From Neisseria macacae ATCC 33926 (lineage in GTDB: Bacteria > Pseudomonadota > Gammaproteobacteria > Burkholderiales > Neisseriaceae), in contig NZ_CP094241.1 of the NCBI RefSeq assembly GCF_022749495.1, positions 2,294,001 through 2,358,000 on the forward strand: 64,000 nt of DNA. The letters run 5' to 3'. Under the pieces are notes generated by a model. It saw only the letters and a program-made list of their open reading frames with translations. It had not been told where the DNA came from and searched no databases. Below are positions 1 through 8,583 of the stretch, one piece after another. Within the stretch, counting starts at the first letter, position 1; every line of letters begins with the position of its first letter. The position numbers and the translations under genes were made by a program.

Positions 1-989
1 CGAACGGGCGGACGGGCGGTTTCTTTGGTCTCGATAATGTCGAACAGGATTTCCGCCGCCAGCGCGCCCATGCGCATATAGGGCAGCTCGGTGCTGGTCA
101 GCGGCGGAAACAGGGTTTCGGCAATCGCGCTGTGGTTGTCGTAACCTGCCACCGATATCTGCTCCGGAACGCGTACGCCGCGCGTCCTCAAAATGCCGTA
201 AACGCGGACCGCCATTTCGTCGTTGCCGCAGCAAATGACCGTCGGCGGGTCGGCAAGCGACAACAGCTTCAACACTGCCGCAATCAAAGGTTCGCTGTCG
301 TTGGCAAAGTCGGTGATGCCGGTTTGCACCAAATCAGGATCGAACACCATGTCCGATTCGTCCAAAGCGCGGCGGTAGCCCGCCAAACGCAGCCGCGTCG
401 CTTCTGCGCCCGCCTGCAAGGTGATATAGGCGATACGGCGGTGTCCGTGACGGATGATGTTGCGTACCAAATCGTATTGCCCGCGCTCGTCGTCCGGCAA
501 AACCGACGGCGTACCCGCCGCGTCGAAACAGTTGACCAAAACCATCGGGCAGCGGTTGGGCATTTCGGGCAGGACGATTTCGCGGTGCGATTCGGTTACA
601 TACAAAATGCCTTCCGCGCGGTGTTCCATAAACGTCCTGACCAAAGGGTCGATTTGCTCGTAGCGGTTGTCCGTATCCGCAATCATCAGCGTTTTGCCCG
701 CTTCGCGGATTTTCTGCTGGATGCCTTTGATTAAAAACATATCCGGCAGACCGTGTACCCCACCGTATTCGCCCGTGCGCGAGATGGCGCCGGTAATCAG
801 TCCGACCAAGTCCGAGCGGTTCGACCGCATCACCCGCGCCGCCGAAGACGGGATATAACCCAAAGCCGCAATCGCTGTTTCGACTTTTGCACGGGTTTTA
901 TCGCTGACCGGCGCATCGCCGTTGATGACGCGGCTGACCGTTTTGGGTGAGACGCCCGCATAAGCAGCAACATCATAAATTGTAGCCAT
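1..989 (-). CDS. LacI/GalR-family transcriptional regulator (3' end beyond window)
   Basis: The reverse strand reads MATIYDVAAYAGVSPKTVSR from position 989, the canonical LacI helix-turn-helix and hinge start, followed by a periplasmic-binding-protein-like sensor domain. The frame is open to the left edge, giving 329 codons, close to the usual 330-340, so only the last few residues are missing. A GGGAG ribosome site lies just before the ATG. It is divergent from pgi across 295 bp that hold a palindrome with the central CG typical of this family (1043-1056). A sugar-responsive repressor of carbohydrate genes is inferred from family and neighbour; the effector cannot be read from the sequence. 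Confidence 0.93.
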   Translation of the reverse strand, partial: MATIYDVAAYAGVSPKTVSRVINGDAPVSDKTRAKVETAIAALGYIPSSAARVMRSNRSDLVGLITGAISRTGEYGGVHGLPDMFLIKGIQQKIREAGKTLMIADTDNRYEQIDPLVRTFMEHRAEGILYVTESHREIVLPEMPNRCPMVLVNCFDAAGTPSVLPDDERGQYDLVRNIIRHGHRRIAYITLQAGAEATRLRLAGYRRALDESDMVFDPDLVQTGITDFANDSEPLIAAVLKLLSLADPPTVICCGNDEMAVRVYGILRTRGVRVPEQISVAGYDNHSAIAETLFPPLTSTELPYMRMGALAAEILFDIIETKETARPPV

Positions 990-1042
990 CTTACGACTCC
1001 CGCCTCATCCCTGTTTCATTTGATTACGAAGCATATCACACC

Positions 1043-1056
1043 TGACATCGGTGTCA
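1043..1056. promoter_or_regulatory. Candidate LacI-family operator
   Basis: TGACATCGGTGTCA is an almost perfect palindrome (arms TGACA/TGTCA around central CG, one mismatched pair). It sits 54 bp upstream of the LacI-type gene and 229 bp upstream of pgi. Even-spaced palindromes with central CG are the normal targets of this family, so autoregulation and control of pgi are plausible. No binding data. Confidence 0.45.
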
Positions 1057-1284
1057 TACCGAAAAATTTACAGAACTTTGATAAAAATCAATCATATAAA
1101 TTGCATATTGCATACAATTCTTAACCAAGCCGACTCCCCGCATTCGCCAAACCCGCGCCCCTTTGTTAAACTACATACGACTACATAAATATTCACTCTA
1201 TCGAACCAATCACTACAACGACAATCTATAACTGAATCACATCCCCCGAATGAGCGGGGCGAACCCAATTCCGAAGGAAACCCG

Positions 1285-2913
1285 ATGACCGCATTTACCG
1301 AAGCATGGCAAGCCCTTGAACAACACCGGCTCGACACACAACACCTCCACCTGCGCGACCGCTTCGCCGCCGAACCCGACCGCTTCGGCAATATGCACGA
1401 AACCCTCGACGGCCTCCTCTTCGATTACAGCAAAAACCGCCTCGGCGAAGACACTTTGCAACTCTTGTGCCGCCTTGCCGAAGCCTCGCCCCTAGCCGGA
1501 CAAATGCACGCCATGCAAAACGGCGAAAAAATCAACCTCAGCGAACACCGCGCCGTCCTCCATACCGCCTTGCGCCTGCCGCCCGACGCCGCGCCCGTTT
1601 ACGTTGACGGCGAAAACATCCTCCCCAAAATCCACCGCGAACTCGACCGCGCCCTCGCCTTCGCCGAATCACTCAACAACGGCAGCCACAGAGGCATCAC
1701 CGACAAACCCATCACCGACTTCGTCCACATCGGCATAGGCGGCTCCGACCTTGGCCCCAGAATGTGCGTAGAAGCCCTCAAAGCCTACCGCCAAAACATC
1801 CGCGTCCACTTCGTCAGCAATTCAGACGACGCCGACATCAGCCGCACACTCGCCCACCTCAAGCCCGAAACCACCGTATTCAGCATCGCCAGCAAATCCT
1901 TCCGCACGCCCGAAACCCTGCTCAACGCCTACGCCGCCCGCGCCTGGTATCGTGATGCAGGTTTGCCCGAATCCGGCATCTACCGCCACTTCTGCGCCAT
2001 CTCCTCCGACGTTGCCGCCGCCCGAAACTTCGGCATCGCACCCGACAACGTCTTCGCCATGTTCGACTGGGTCGGCGGACGCTATTCCGTCTGGTCAACC
2101 ATCGGCCTGCCCGTCATGGTCGCCGTCGGCACAGACCGCTTCCGCGAACTCCTCGCTGGCGCGCACGCCATGGACACCCATTTCTTCCAAACCCCCTACC
2201 GCCGCAACATCCCCGTCCTCATGGCGCTCATCAGCATCTGGTACAACAACTTCCAGCATGCCGACGGACAAACCGCCGTCCCATACAGCCACAACCTGCG
2301 CCACCTCCCCTCGTGGCTCAACCAGCTCGACATGGAAAGCCTCGGCAAAAACCGCACCGCCGACGGCCGTCCCGTCCCACACACCACCGGCGGCATCGTC
2401 TTCGGCGAAGAAGGCGTCAACTGCCAGCACGCCTATTTCCAACTCCTCCACCAAGGCACACGGCTCATCCCCTGCGACTTCATCGTCCCCATGACCACCG
2501 CCTACGGCATCAACCGCCAACACCGCTTCACCGTCGCCAACGCCTTCGCCCAAGCAGAAGCCCTGATGAAAGGCAAAACCCTCGAAGAGGCCCGCGCCGA
2601 ACTTGCCGACCTGCCCGAAGCCGAACGCGAACGCCTCGCCCCGCAAAAAGAATTCCCCGGCAACCGCCCGAGCAACAGCCTCCTTCTCAGCGCCACCGAC
2701 CCCCGCCGCCTCGGCATGCTCATGGCGGCATACGAACACCGCACCTTCGTCCAAGGCGCGATTTGGGGCATCAACCCCTTCGACCAATGGGGCGTCGAAT
2801 ATGGCAAAGAACTCGCCAAAACCATCGAACCCGAACTCGATCGCGGCAACCCGCAGCACGACAGTTCCACCAACGGCCTCATCGCCTTCTACCGCGCCAG
2901 CCAAAACCGATAG
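1285..2913 (+). CDS. pgi: Glucose-6-phosphate isomerase
   Basis: A 542-residue cytoplasmic enzyme interconverting glucose 6-phosphate and fructose 6-phosphate in glycolysis and gluconeogenesis. Visible family motifs are HIGIGGSDLGP near residue 147, the SKSFRTPET phosphate-loop region near 204, FDWVGGRYSVWSTIGLP near 258, GEEGVNCQHAYFQLLHQG near 373 and the C-terminal FDQWGVEYGKEL signature near 494. Length matches the proteobacterial type (about 549 in E. coli). The ATG follows AAGGAA by 6 nt. The final codons (about 2890-2910) are also the first 20 bp of the downstream 229-bp tandem repeat. The divergent LacI-type gene may regulate it. Confidence 0.97.
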   Translation: MTAFTEAWQALEQHRLDTQHLHLRDRFAAEPDRFGNMHETLDGLLFDYSKNRLGEDTLQLLCRLAEASPLAGQMHAMQNGEKINLSEHRAVLHTALRLPPDAAPVYVDGENILPKIHRELDRALAFAESLNNGSHRGITDKPITDFVHIGIGGSDLGPRMCVEALKAYRQNIRVHFVSNSDDADISRTLAHLKPETTVFSIASKSFRTPETLLNAYAARAWYRDAGLPESGIYRHFCAISSDVAAARNFGIAPDNVFAMFDWVGGRYSVWSTIGLPVMVAVGTDRFRELLAGAHAMDTHFFQTPYRRNIPVLMALISIWYNNFQHADGQTAVPYSHNLRHLPSWLNQLDMESLGKNRTADGRPVPHTTGGIVFGEEGVNCQHAYFQLLHQGTRLIPCDFIVPMTTAYGINRQHRFTVANAFAQAEALMKGKTLEEARAELADLPEAERERLAPQKEFPGNRPSNSLLLSATDPRRLGMLMAAYEHRTFVQGAIWGINPFDQWGVEYGKELAKTIEPELDRGNPQHDSSTNGLIAFYRASQNR

Positions 2914-3684
2914 GCAGTCCAAACATAAAAGGTCGTCTGAAAACTTATAGTGGATTAACTTTAAATCAGGACAAGGCGACGAAGCCGCAGACAGTACAGA
3001 TAGTACGGAATCGATTCACTTGGTGCTTCAGCACCTTAGAGAATCGTTCTCTTTGAGCTAAGGCAAGGCAACGCCGTACTGGTTTAAAGTTAATCCACTA
3101 TACATCGTGTTTTCAGACAACCTTTGTGTGTTCATCATTTTCGTGGACAGAGTCCACTCTACGGCACTTGCGTTGCCAAAAAACTTTGTAGCGTGGGCTT
3201 CGTCCACGAACCACTTAAGATTTCAGACGACCTGTCCGCCCATTATTTCCGTGGGTAGAACCCACGCTACGGATACCGTGCCAACCAAAACCGATACGCA
3301 GTCCAAACATGAAAGGTCATCTGAAAACTTACATCGGGTTTTCAGACGACCTTTGCGTGTTCATCATTTTCGTGGACAGAGTCCACGCTACGGAGCTTGC
3401 GTTGCCAATAAACTTTGTAGCGTGGGCTTCGCCCACGAACCACTCAAGATTTCAGACGACCTGTCCGCCAGTCAGCTTCGTGGGTAGAACCCACGCTACG
3501 GATACAGTGCCAACCAAAACCGATACGCAGTCCAAACATGAAAGGTCGTCTGAAAACCTACATCAGGTTTTCAGACGACCTTTTTGTGTCTATCGTTTTC
3601 GTGGACAGAGTCCACGCTACGGTGCAAGTGTTACCAACAGACCGCGTAGCGTGGGCTTTGCCTACGAGCCATTGAAGATTCCAA
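2890..3684. repeat. Tandem 229-bp repeat, about 2.7 copies, derived from the pgi 3' end
   Basis: Three imperfect copies begin near 2890, 3274 and 3503; the anchor CCAAAACCGATA lies at 2901, 3285 and 3514. Copies 2 and 3 are spaced exactly 229 bp. Copy 1 is 384 bp because a CREE is inserted in it; 384-229 is 155, the CREE plus a 2-bp TA duplication. Each unit carries DUS sites and short GTGGGY/RCCCAC inverted repeats (around GTAGCGTGGGCTTCG). Copy 3 decays after about 170 bp. Open frames of 126 and 176 codons here only reflect the repeat and are not called as genes. Confidence 0.9.
2946..3102. repeat. Correia repeat enclosed element, 157-bp long form
   Basis: Bounded by TATAGTGGATTAA and its inverted copy TTAATCCACTATA, with the core GACAAGGCGACGAAGCCGC followed by the internal 50-bp segment that distinguishes long from short CREE. 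It lies inside copy 1 of the 229-bp repeat. Copies 2 and 3 show the empty site, so the target TA is duplicated. In other Neisseria these elements are known to be cut by RNase III when transcribed and can supply promoters or IHF sites; that is family knowledge. Confidence 0.95.
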
Positions 3685-3712
3685 CAAACAACCCGCCAAA
3701 AATCCCAGACGC

Positions 3713-3741
3713 AAAAAAAGCAGACCCGTCCGGCCTGCTTT
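3713..3741 (-). terminator. Intrinsic terminator of yebC
   Basis: On the minus strand AAAGCAG and CTGCTTT flank an 11-nt loop and the stem runs into seven T. It begins 13 nt after the yebC stop. Confidence 0.8.
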
Positions 3742-3753
3742 CGATATTTCCGA

Positions 3754-4482
3754 TTAATCCAGATTCAAAACGGCGGAGGTGTAAACGTCCTGCACGTCAT
3801 CCAAATCTTCCAACGCGTCAATCAGTTTCTGCATTTTGACGGCGTCTTCGCCGGAGAGTTCGGTTTCGTTTTGGGCGCGCATGGTGACGTCGCCGTCAAC
3901 GGATTTGTAGCCTGCGGCTTCCAATGCTGCTTTTACGCCCGCCCAATCGTTGGGGGCGGTGATGACTTCGATGGAGCCGTCGTCGTTGGCAATCACGTCT
4001 TCCGCACCAGCTTCCAGAGCGGCTTCCATCAGCGCGTCTTCGTCAACGCCGGGTTCGAACACCAGATAACCCTGATGCACGAAGTTGAACGCCACGCAGC
4101 CGTCGGTGCCCAAGTTGCCGCCGTTTTTGGTGAACGCATGGCGCACGTCGGCGACGGTGCGGGTTTTGTTGTCGGTCAGGCAGTCCACCATCAGCGCCGC
4201 GCCGCCGATGCCGTAGCCTTCGTAGCGCAACTCGATATATTCCACGCCTTCCAAATTACCCGTACCTTTGTCGATGGCGCGTTGCACGTTGTCTTTGGGC
4301 ATATTGTTTTCGGCGGCTTTTTCCAAAGCCAGGCGCAGGCGCGGGTTGGCGCCGGGATCGCCGCCGCCCATGCGGGCTGCGACGGTGATTTCTTTAATCA
4401 GACGGGTGAAGATTTTGCCGCGTTTGGCATCTTGACGGGCTTTTTTATGCTGGATATTCGCCCACTTGCTATGACCTGCCAT
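3754..4482 (-). CDS. yebC: YebC/PmpR/TACO1-family protein
   Basis: A 242-residue cytoplasmic protein starting MAGHSKWANIQHKKARQDAK, the invariant family signature, and continuing with the conserved RLIKEITVAARMGGGDP and NMPKDNVQRAIDKGTG segments. The family has been described as a DNA-binding regulator and, more recently, as a translation factor acting on ribosomes stalled at difficult sequences; this copy cannot be assigned between them. AAAGGAA precedes the ATG. The gene is alone, between the pgi repeat region and the divergent symporter gene. Confidence 0.95.
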   Translation of the reverse strand: MAGHSKWANIQHKKARQDAKRGKIFTRLIKEITVAARMGGGDPGANPRLRLALEKAAENNMPKDNVQRAIDKGTGNLEGVEYIELRYEGYGIGGAALMVDCLTDNKTRTVADVRHAFTKNGGNLGTDGCVAFNFVHQGYLVFEPGVDEDALMEAALEAGAEDVIANDDGSIEVITAPNDWAGVKAALEAAGYKSVDGDVTMRAQNETELSGEDAVKMQKLIDALEDLDDVQDVYTSAVLNLD

Positions 4483-4854
4483 ATATGGATTCCTTTCGAT
4501 TTTCCGCCTTATCCGGCGGGCTCTTGCTCATTTTCAAAGGGCGCATTTTAACATAGGTTGAATATACCTAAAATATTCAGACGACCCTGCATTCTGCCTA
4601 AAAGGTCGTCTGAAAACGCCGATAGCGCCCGACAAACGCAAAAATCTTGTCTTTGCCCAAACCTGACCCTTTTTTTCGTTTGCCTCACAAAAGGTTTACG
4701 GTATCATGCAGGCCTGCTTCAGGATTGTTGACAACTTGGGGCGAAACGGACGAAGCCGGCCTGCTCGCCGCGCCGTCCGACACAACGGCATTCAACGGAG
4801 TAACCGCCGCCGGATGCCGTCATCTGTTCATTTTTCAATATAAGGTTTGTAATT
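4483..4854. other. Intergenic region between divergent yebC and symporter gene
   Basis: Contains two outward-facing DUS copies (about 4580-4615) and the leader of the symporter gene. A weak TATCAT -10-like hexamer sits near 4702. A codon-open stretch overlaps the next gene but has no family resemblance. No glycine-riboswitch core was recognised. Confidence 0.5.
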
Positions 4855-6273
4855 ATGGAAAAAACATTGTCTGCACTGGTGGGCGCAGTCAATCTGATTC
4901 TGTGGGACTACCTGCTGATTTACGCCCTTTTGGGCATCGGCCTGTTTTTCACACTCTATCTGGGTGCGCCGCAGATTACCAAATTTGGCGAAGGCCTCAA
5001 ATCCGTTTTCGGCGGTTTGTTTTCCAAAAAAGACAAAGACGATAAATCTTTGTCGCAATTCCAAGCACTCGCCGTTGCCGTCTCCGCCCAAATCGGCACG
5101 GGCAACGTCGCCGGTGTGGCAACCGCCATTACCGCAGGCGGGCCGGGCGCGATTTTTTGGATGTGGCTTTCCGCCGTTTTGGGGATGTCCACGATTTTTG
5201 CCGAAGCCCTGCTCGCGCAAAAATACCGCGTCGTCAGCCACGGCAAATACATCGGCGGCCCCGCGTTCTACATCACACACGGCCTGACCCCGAAAATTGG
5301 GCGCGGCGCGGCGCGTTTCTTATCGGGCTTCTTCTCCATCGCCCTGATTATCGCGCTGGGCTTTATCGGCAACGCCACGCAGGCGAACTCCATCGCCTCC
5401 TCCGTTACCATCGCCTTTAACGTACCGGCTTTGGCAGTAGGCATCACCCTCGCCGTCCTCGCGGGCATGATTATCGTCGGCGGCGTAAACCGCATCGCCA
5501 ACATCGCCCAATTCGTCGTACCGTTTATGGCGATTATCTATATTTTGTGTGCGGTCGTTATCTTGTTTGAATTCTCCGACCACATCGTACCGATGTTCAA
5601 CCACATCTTTACCGCCGCCTTCAATCCCGAAGCCGTTTTAGGCGGCGCGGCAGGTATCGGTATGCGCGAAGCCGTCCGTTACGGCGTGGCACGCGGACTG
5701 TTTTCCAACGAAGCAGGTATGGGTTCGACGCCGCACGCGCACGCAACCGCCGACGTGAACCACCCTGTTCAACAAGGCTTGGCGGCATTTATCGGCGTCT
5801 TCATCGACACCATCTTGGTCTGCACCGCCACCGCGCTGATTATCCTCCTGACCGATGCCAACCTTTCCGGCGAACAAGGCGCGGCGGTGACCCAATTCGC
5901 CTTCAGTAAAGCCTTCCCCGGCTTCGGTTCGCAACTGCTCGCCGTCTGCCTGACCTTCTTCGCCTTCACCACCATCATCGGCTGGTACTACTTCGGCGAG
6001 TCCAACATCCGCTTCCTCTTCAGGGGAAAACACTTGGGCATCTACCGCGCGCTCGTGCTGCTGGCTATCGTGTTGGGGACGCTGGGCAAAGTCGATTTGG
6101 TTTGGAGCCTATCCGATATGTTCAACGGCTTCATGGTCATCCCCAACTTAATCGCCCTATTCCTCCTGCGCAAAGAAATCCGCGCCGTTTACGACGATTA
6201 TTTGGCGCAGAAAAAAGCAGGCAAAGGCTTGTCCTACCAATATGAATTCCACGAATTCCACGACAAGGCTTAA
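4855..6273 (+). CDS. Sodium:alanine (AGCS-family) symporter
   Basis: A 472-residue inner-membrane protein of the alanine/glycine:cation symporter family. Seen directly: about 10-11 hydrophobic segments, the signature AVSAQIGTGNVAGVATAITA near residue 74 followed by GGPGAIFWMWLSAVLGMST, and GLFSNEAGMGSTPHAHATAD near 283, both diagnostic of AlsT/DagA-type carriers. It would import alanine or glycine with sodium. The ATG follows AAGGTTTG. It is monocistronic, ending in a DUS-pair terminator. The exact substrate is not deducible. Confidence 0.95.
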   Translation: MEKTLSALVGAVNLILWDYLLIYALLGIGLFFTLYLGAPQITKFGEGLKSVFGGLFSKKDKDDKSLSQFQALAVAVSAQIGTGNVAGVATAITAGGPGAIFWMWLSAVLGMSTIFAEALLAQKYRVVSHGKYIGGPAFYITHGLTPKIGRGAARFLSGFFSIALIIALGFIGNATQANSIASSVTIAFNVPALAVGITLAVLAGMIIVGGVNRIANIAQFVVPFMAIIYILCAVVILFEFSDHIVPMFNHIFTAAFNPEAVLGGAAGIGMREAVRYGVARGLFSNEAGMGSTPHAHATADVNHPVQQGLAAFIGVFIDTILVCTATALIILLTDANLSGEQGAAVTQFAFSKAFPGFGSQLLAVCLTFFAFTTIIGWYYFGESNIRFLFRGKHLGIYRALVLLAIVLGTLGKVDLVWSLSDMFNGFMVIPNLIALFLLRKEIRAVYDDYLAQKKAGKGLSYQYEFHEFHDKA

Positions 6274-6285
6274 TCCGCAATCGTG

Positions 6286-6322
6286 AAAAGGTCGTCTGAA
6301 AAGTTTTCAGACGACCTTTTTT
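6286..6322 (+). terminator. DUS inverted-pair terminator after the symporter gene
   Basis: AAAAGGTCGTCTGAAAA and its complement are separated by a single G and followed by T6: a near-perfect 17-bp stem made of two opposed uptake sequences. Confidence 0.9.
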
Positions 6323-6334
6323 ATCCCCTAATCA

Positions 6335-6363
6335 TTGAACCGATTAATGTTTTTTTGTACAAT
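6335..6363 (+). promoter_or_regulatory. Probable sigma-70 promoter of prfC
   Basis: TTGAAC, 17-bp spacer, TACAAT. Transcription would start near 6370, giving a leader of about 60 nt that contains the hairpin at 6387-6417. Confidence 0.65.
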
Positions 6364-6386
6364 CCCCGCCATCTCAACCATTCCTC

Positions 6387-6417
6387 AGGCCGTCGGAAAA
6401 GCGGCCTGAACCTTTTT
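6387..6417 (+). promoter_or_regulatory. Terminator-like hairpin in the prfC leader
   Basis: AGGCCG and CGGCCT flank a 9-nt loop, followed shortly by T5, 14 nt before the prfC start. The arm resembles a DUS with one changed base. It could be an attenuator between promoter and gene, or a degenerated DUS pair. Confidence 0.4.
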
Positions 6418-6430
6418 GCAAAGAAAGCCC

Positions 6431-8026
6431 ATGTCCCAAGAAATCCTCGACCAAGTGCGCCGCCGCCGCACGTTTGCCATCATCTCCCACCCCGACGCGG
6501 GTAAAACCACGCTGACTGAAAAACTCTTGCTGTTTTCAGGCGCGATTCAGAGCGCGGGTACGGTAAAAGGCAAGAAAACCGGCAAATTCGCCACTTCCGA
6601 CTGGATGGAAATCGAGAAACAGCGCGGCATTTCCGTGGCATCAAGCGTGATGCAGTTCGACTACAAAGACCACACCGTCAACCTCTTGGATACGCCGGGA
6701 CACCAAGACTTCTCCGAAGACACCTACCGCGTTTTAACCGCCGTGGACAGCGCATTGATGGTCATCGACGCGGCAAAAGGCGTGGAAGCGCAAACCATCA
6801 AACTCTTGAACGTCTGCCGCCTGCGCAATACGCCGATTGTAACGTTCATGAACAAATACGACCGCGAAGTGCGCGATTCCTTGGAATTGCTGGACGAAGT
6901 GGAAAATATTTTAAAAATCCGCTGCGCGCCCGTTACTTGGCCGATCGGCATGGGCAAAAACTTCAAAGGCGTGTACCACATCCTGAACGACGAAATCTAT
7001 CTCTTCGACGCAGGTGGCGAGCGCCTGCCGCACGAGTTCGACATCATCAAAGGCATCGACAATCCCGAATTGGAACAACGCTTTCCGCTGGAAATCCAGC
7101 AGCTGCGCGACGAAATCGAATTGGTGCAGGCGGCATCCAACGAGTTCAATCTCGACGAATTTCTCGCCGGCGAACTCACGCCCGTGTTCTTCGGTTCGGC
7201 GATTAACAACTTCGGTATTCAGGAAATCCTCAATTCGTTGATCGACTGGGCGCCCGCGCCAAAACCGCGCGACGCGACCGTGCGCATGGTCGAGCCGGAC
7301 GAGCCGAAGTTTTCCGGATTTATCTTTAAAATCCAAGCCAATATGGACCCGAAACACCGCGACCGCATCGCCTTTTTGCGCGTCTGCTCCGGCAAATTCG
7401 AACGCGGCATGAAGATGAAACACCTGCGCATCAACCGCGAAATCGCCGCCTCCAGCGTGGTAACGTTCATGTCGCACGACCGCGAGCTGGTGGAAGAAGC
7501 CTACGCCGGCGACATCATCGGCATCCCGAACCACGGCAACATCCAAATCGGCGACAGCTTCTCCGAAGGCGAGCAACTGGCGTTCACCGGCATCCCCTTC
7601 TTCGCGCCCGAACTGTTCCGCAGCGTCCGCATCAAAAACCCGCTGAAAATCAAGCAACTGCAAAAAGGCTTGCAACAGCTTGGCGAAGAAGGCGCGGTAC
7701 AGGTCTTCAAACCGATGAGCGGCGCAGATTTGATTTTGGGCGCAGTCGGCGTGTTGCAGTTTGAAGTCGTTACCTCGCGGCTGGCCAACGAATACGGCGT
7801 AGAAGCCGTGTTCGACAACGCATCCATCTGGTCGGCACGCTGGGTATCGTGCGACGACAAGAAAAAGCTGGCAGAGTTTGAAAAAGCCAATGCAGGCAAT
7901 CTCGCCATCGACGCAGGCGGCAACCTCGCCTACCTCGCCCCCAACCGCGTGAATTTGGGACTCACGCAAGAACGCTGGCCAGACATCGTGTTCCATGAAA
8001 CGCGCGAGCATTCGGTGAAACTGTAA
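6431..8026 (+). CDS. prfC: Peptide chain release factor 3 (RF3)
   Basis: A translational GTPase that recycles RF1/RF2 from the ribosome after peptide release. From MSQEILDQVRRRRTF it is 531 residues, the normal RF3 length. The P loop is HPDAGKTT (20-27), switch I carries the G2 threonine region KQRGISVASS, G3 is DTPGHQDF and G4 is NKYD. C-terminal RF3 blocks such as RVCSGKFERGMKMKH and WSARWVSC are intact. An in-frame ATG 15 nt upstream exists, but the later ATG matches family N termini. It has its own promoter candidate and a DUS-type terminator. Confidence 0.97.
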   Translation: MSQEILDQVRRRRTFAIISHPDAGKTTLTEKLLLFSGAIQSAGTVKGKKTGKFATSDWMEIEKQRGISVASSVMQFDYKDHTVNLLDTPGHQDFSEDTYRVLTAVDSALMVIDAAKGVEAQTIKLLNVCRLRNTPIVTFMNKYDREVRDSLELLDEVENILKIRCAPVTWPIGMGKNFKGVYHILNDEIYLFDAGGERLPHEFDIIKGIDNPELEQRFPLEIQQLRDEIELVQAASNEFNLDEFLAGELTPVFFGSAINNFGIQEILNSLIDWAPAPKPRDATVRMVEPDEPKFSGFIFKIQANMDPKHRDRIAFLRVCSGKFERGMKMKHLRINREIAASSVVTFMSHDRELVEEAYAGDIIGIPNHGNIQIGDSFSEGEQLAFTGIPFFAPELFRSVRIKNPLKIKQLQKGLQQLGEEGAVQVFKPMSGADLILGAVGVLQFEVVTSRLANEYGVEAVFDNASIWSARWVSCDDKKKLAEFEKANAGNLAIDAGGNLAYLAPNRVNLGLTQERWPDIVFHETREHSVKL

Positions 8027-8036
8027 TAGATTTAAA

Positions 8037-8081
8037 AGGTCGTCTGAAACCCTGACAGGACAGACGACTAGAATCTTTTTT
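8037..8081 (+). terminator. Imperfect DUS-pair terminator of prfC
   Basis: AGGTCGTCTG pairs with CAGACGACT across a 14-nt loop, with a T run at 8076-8081. The right arm is a degraded DUS. Confidence 0.7.
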
Positions 8082-8115
8082 ATGCAATCTACGTCTATGA
8101 TCTGAAGGAATGTTG

Positions 8116-8493
8116 ATGAAAAAACAAATTGTATTGGCTGTTGCCCTGCTTCTGACCACTGCTGCCGCAAATGCCGGCGGAGCCAAACTCTCCTGCGGTA
8201 AACAGAAATGGGATGGAACAGAATTAGGCGTAACCAAATGCCGTTATTCAGGTAACTCTTTATCTGACGCTTATACTGCTGCTTTAAAAAAAGAGGGGGG
8301 AAACGGAGTACTGCCCAAAACCCTGCCAACCCGTAATATGAAACGTCAAATAAACGAAGAAACGGAAACCTCCATTCAATGGACCGGCAAAAAAATAGTC
8401 AATGTTTGCGTAAATAGCGAGGGATTCGATTGTTTCGAATTGAAACAGCAAAAAGATCATGTGGATGTTACATTTACAGTCGCAACACCATAA
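8116..8493 (+). CDS. Small exported protein of unknown function
   Basis: 125 residues beginning MKKQIVLAVALLLTTAAANA, a clear Sec signal peptide, with cleavage predicted after ANA. The mature part has four cysteines (LSCGKQKW, TKCRYSG, NVCVN, FDCFE), which suggests disulfides in the periplasm or outside the cell. An ATG two codons earlier directly abuts the AAGGA site; the second ATG has proper spacing and is preferred. No family recognised. It is followed at 91 nt by another small exported protein, perhaps co-transcribed. Confidence 0.75.
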   Translation: MKKQIVLAVALLLTTAAANAGGAKLSCGKQKWDGTELGVTKCRYSGNSLSDAYTAALKKEGGNGVLPKTLPTRNMKRQINEETETSIQWTGKKIVNVCVNSEGFDCFELKQQKDHVDVTFTVATP

Positions 8494-8583
8494 ATCTTGG
8501 TTTAGGTCGTCTGAAAACTCAGTATGGCAACAAGCATGGATACCTGATACAGCCGACCAATTTTGCCTAATTCGGAGAAAATC

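Noticed and set aside
2095..2922. Long antisense frame within pgi (275 codons), and similar ones opposite prfC, dnaE, nadA and glnA
   Set aside because: Mirror frames of GC-rich codon use; the plus-strand or sense genes carry clear family motifs and these do not.
3107..3839. Two overlapping open frames (about 126 and 176 codons) downstream of pgi
   Set aside because: They consist of the 229-bp tandem repeat with DUS translated as repeated peptides, have no ribosome site, and the second runs into yebC antisense.
4700..4854. Possible glycine riboswitch before the alanine/glycine symporter
   Set aside because: The leader lacks the conserved glycine-aptamer core; only weak hairpins can be drawn.
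4647..5045. Open frame upstream of and overlapping the alanine symporter gene
   Set aside because: Overlaps the first 190 bp of a well-supported gene, lacks a signal or family pattern and contains leader sequence.
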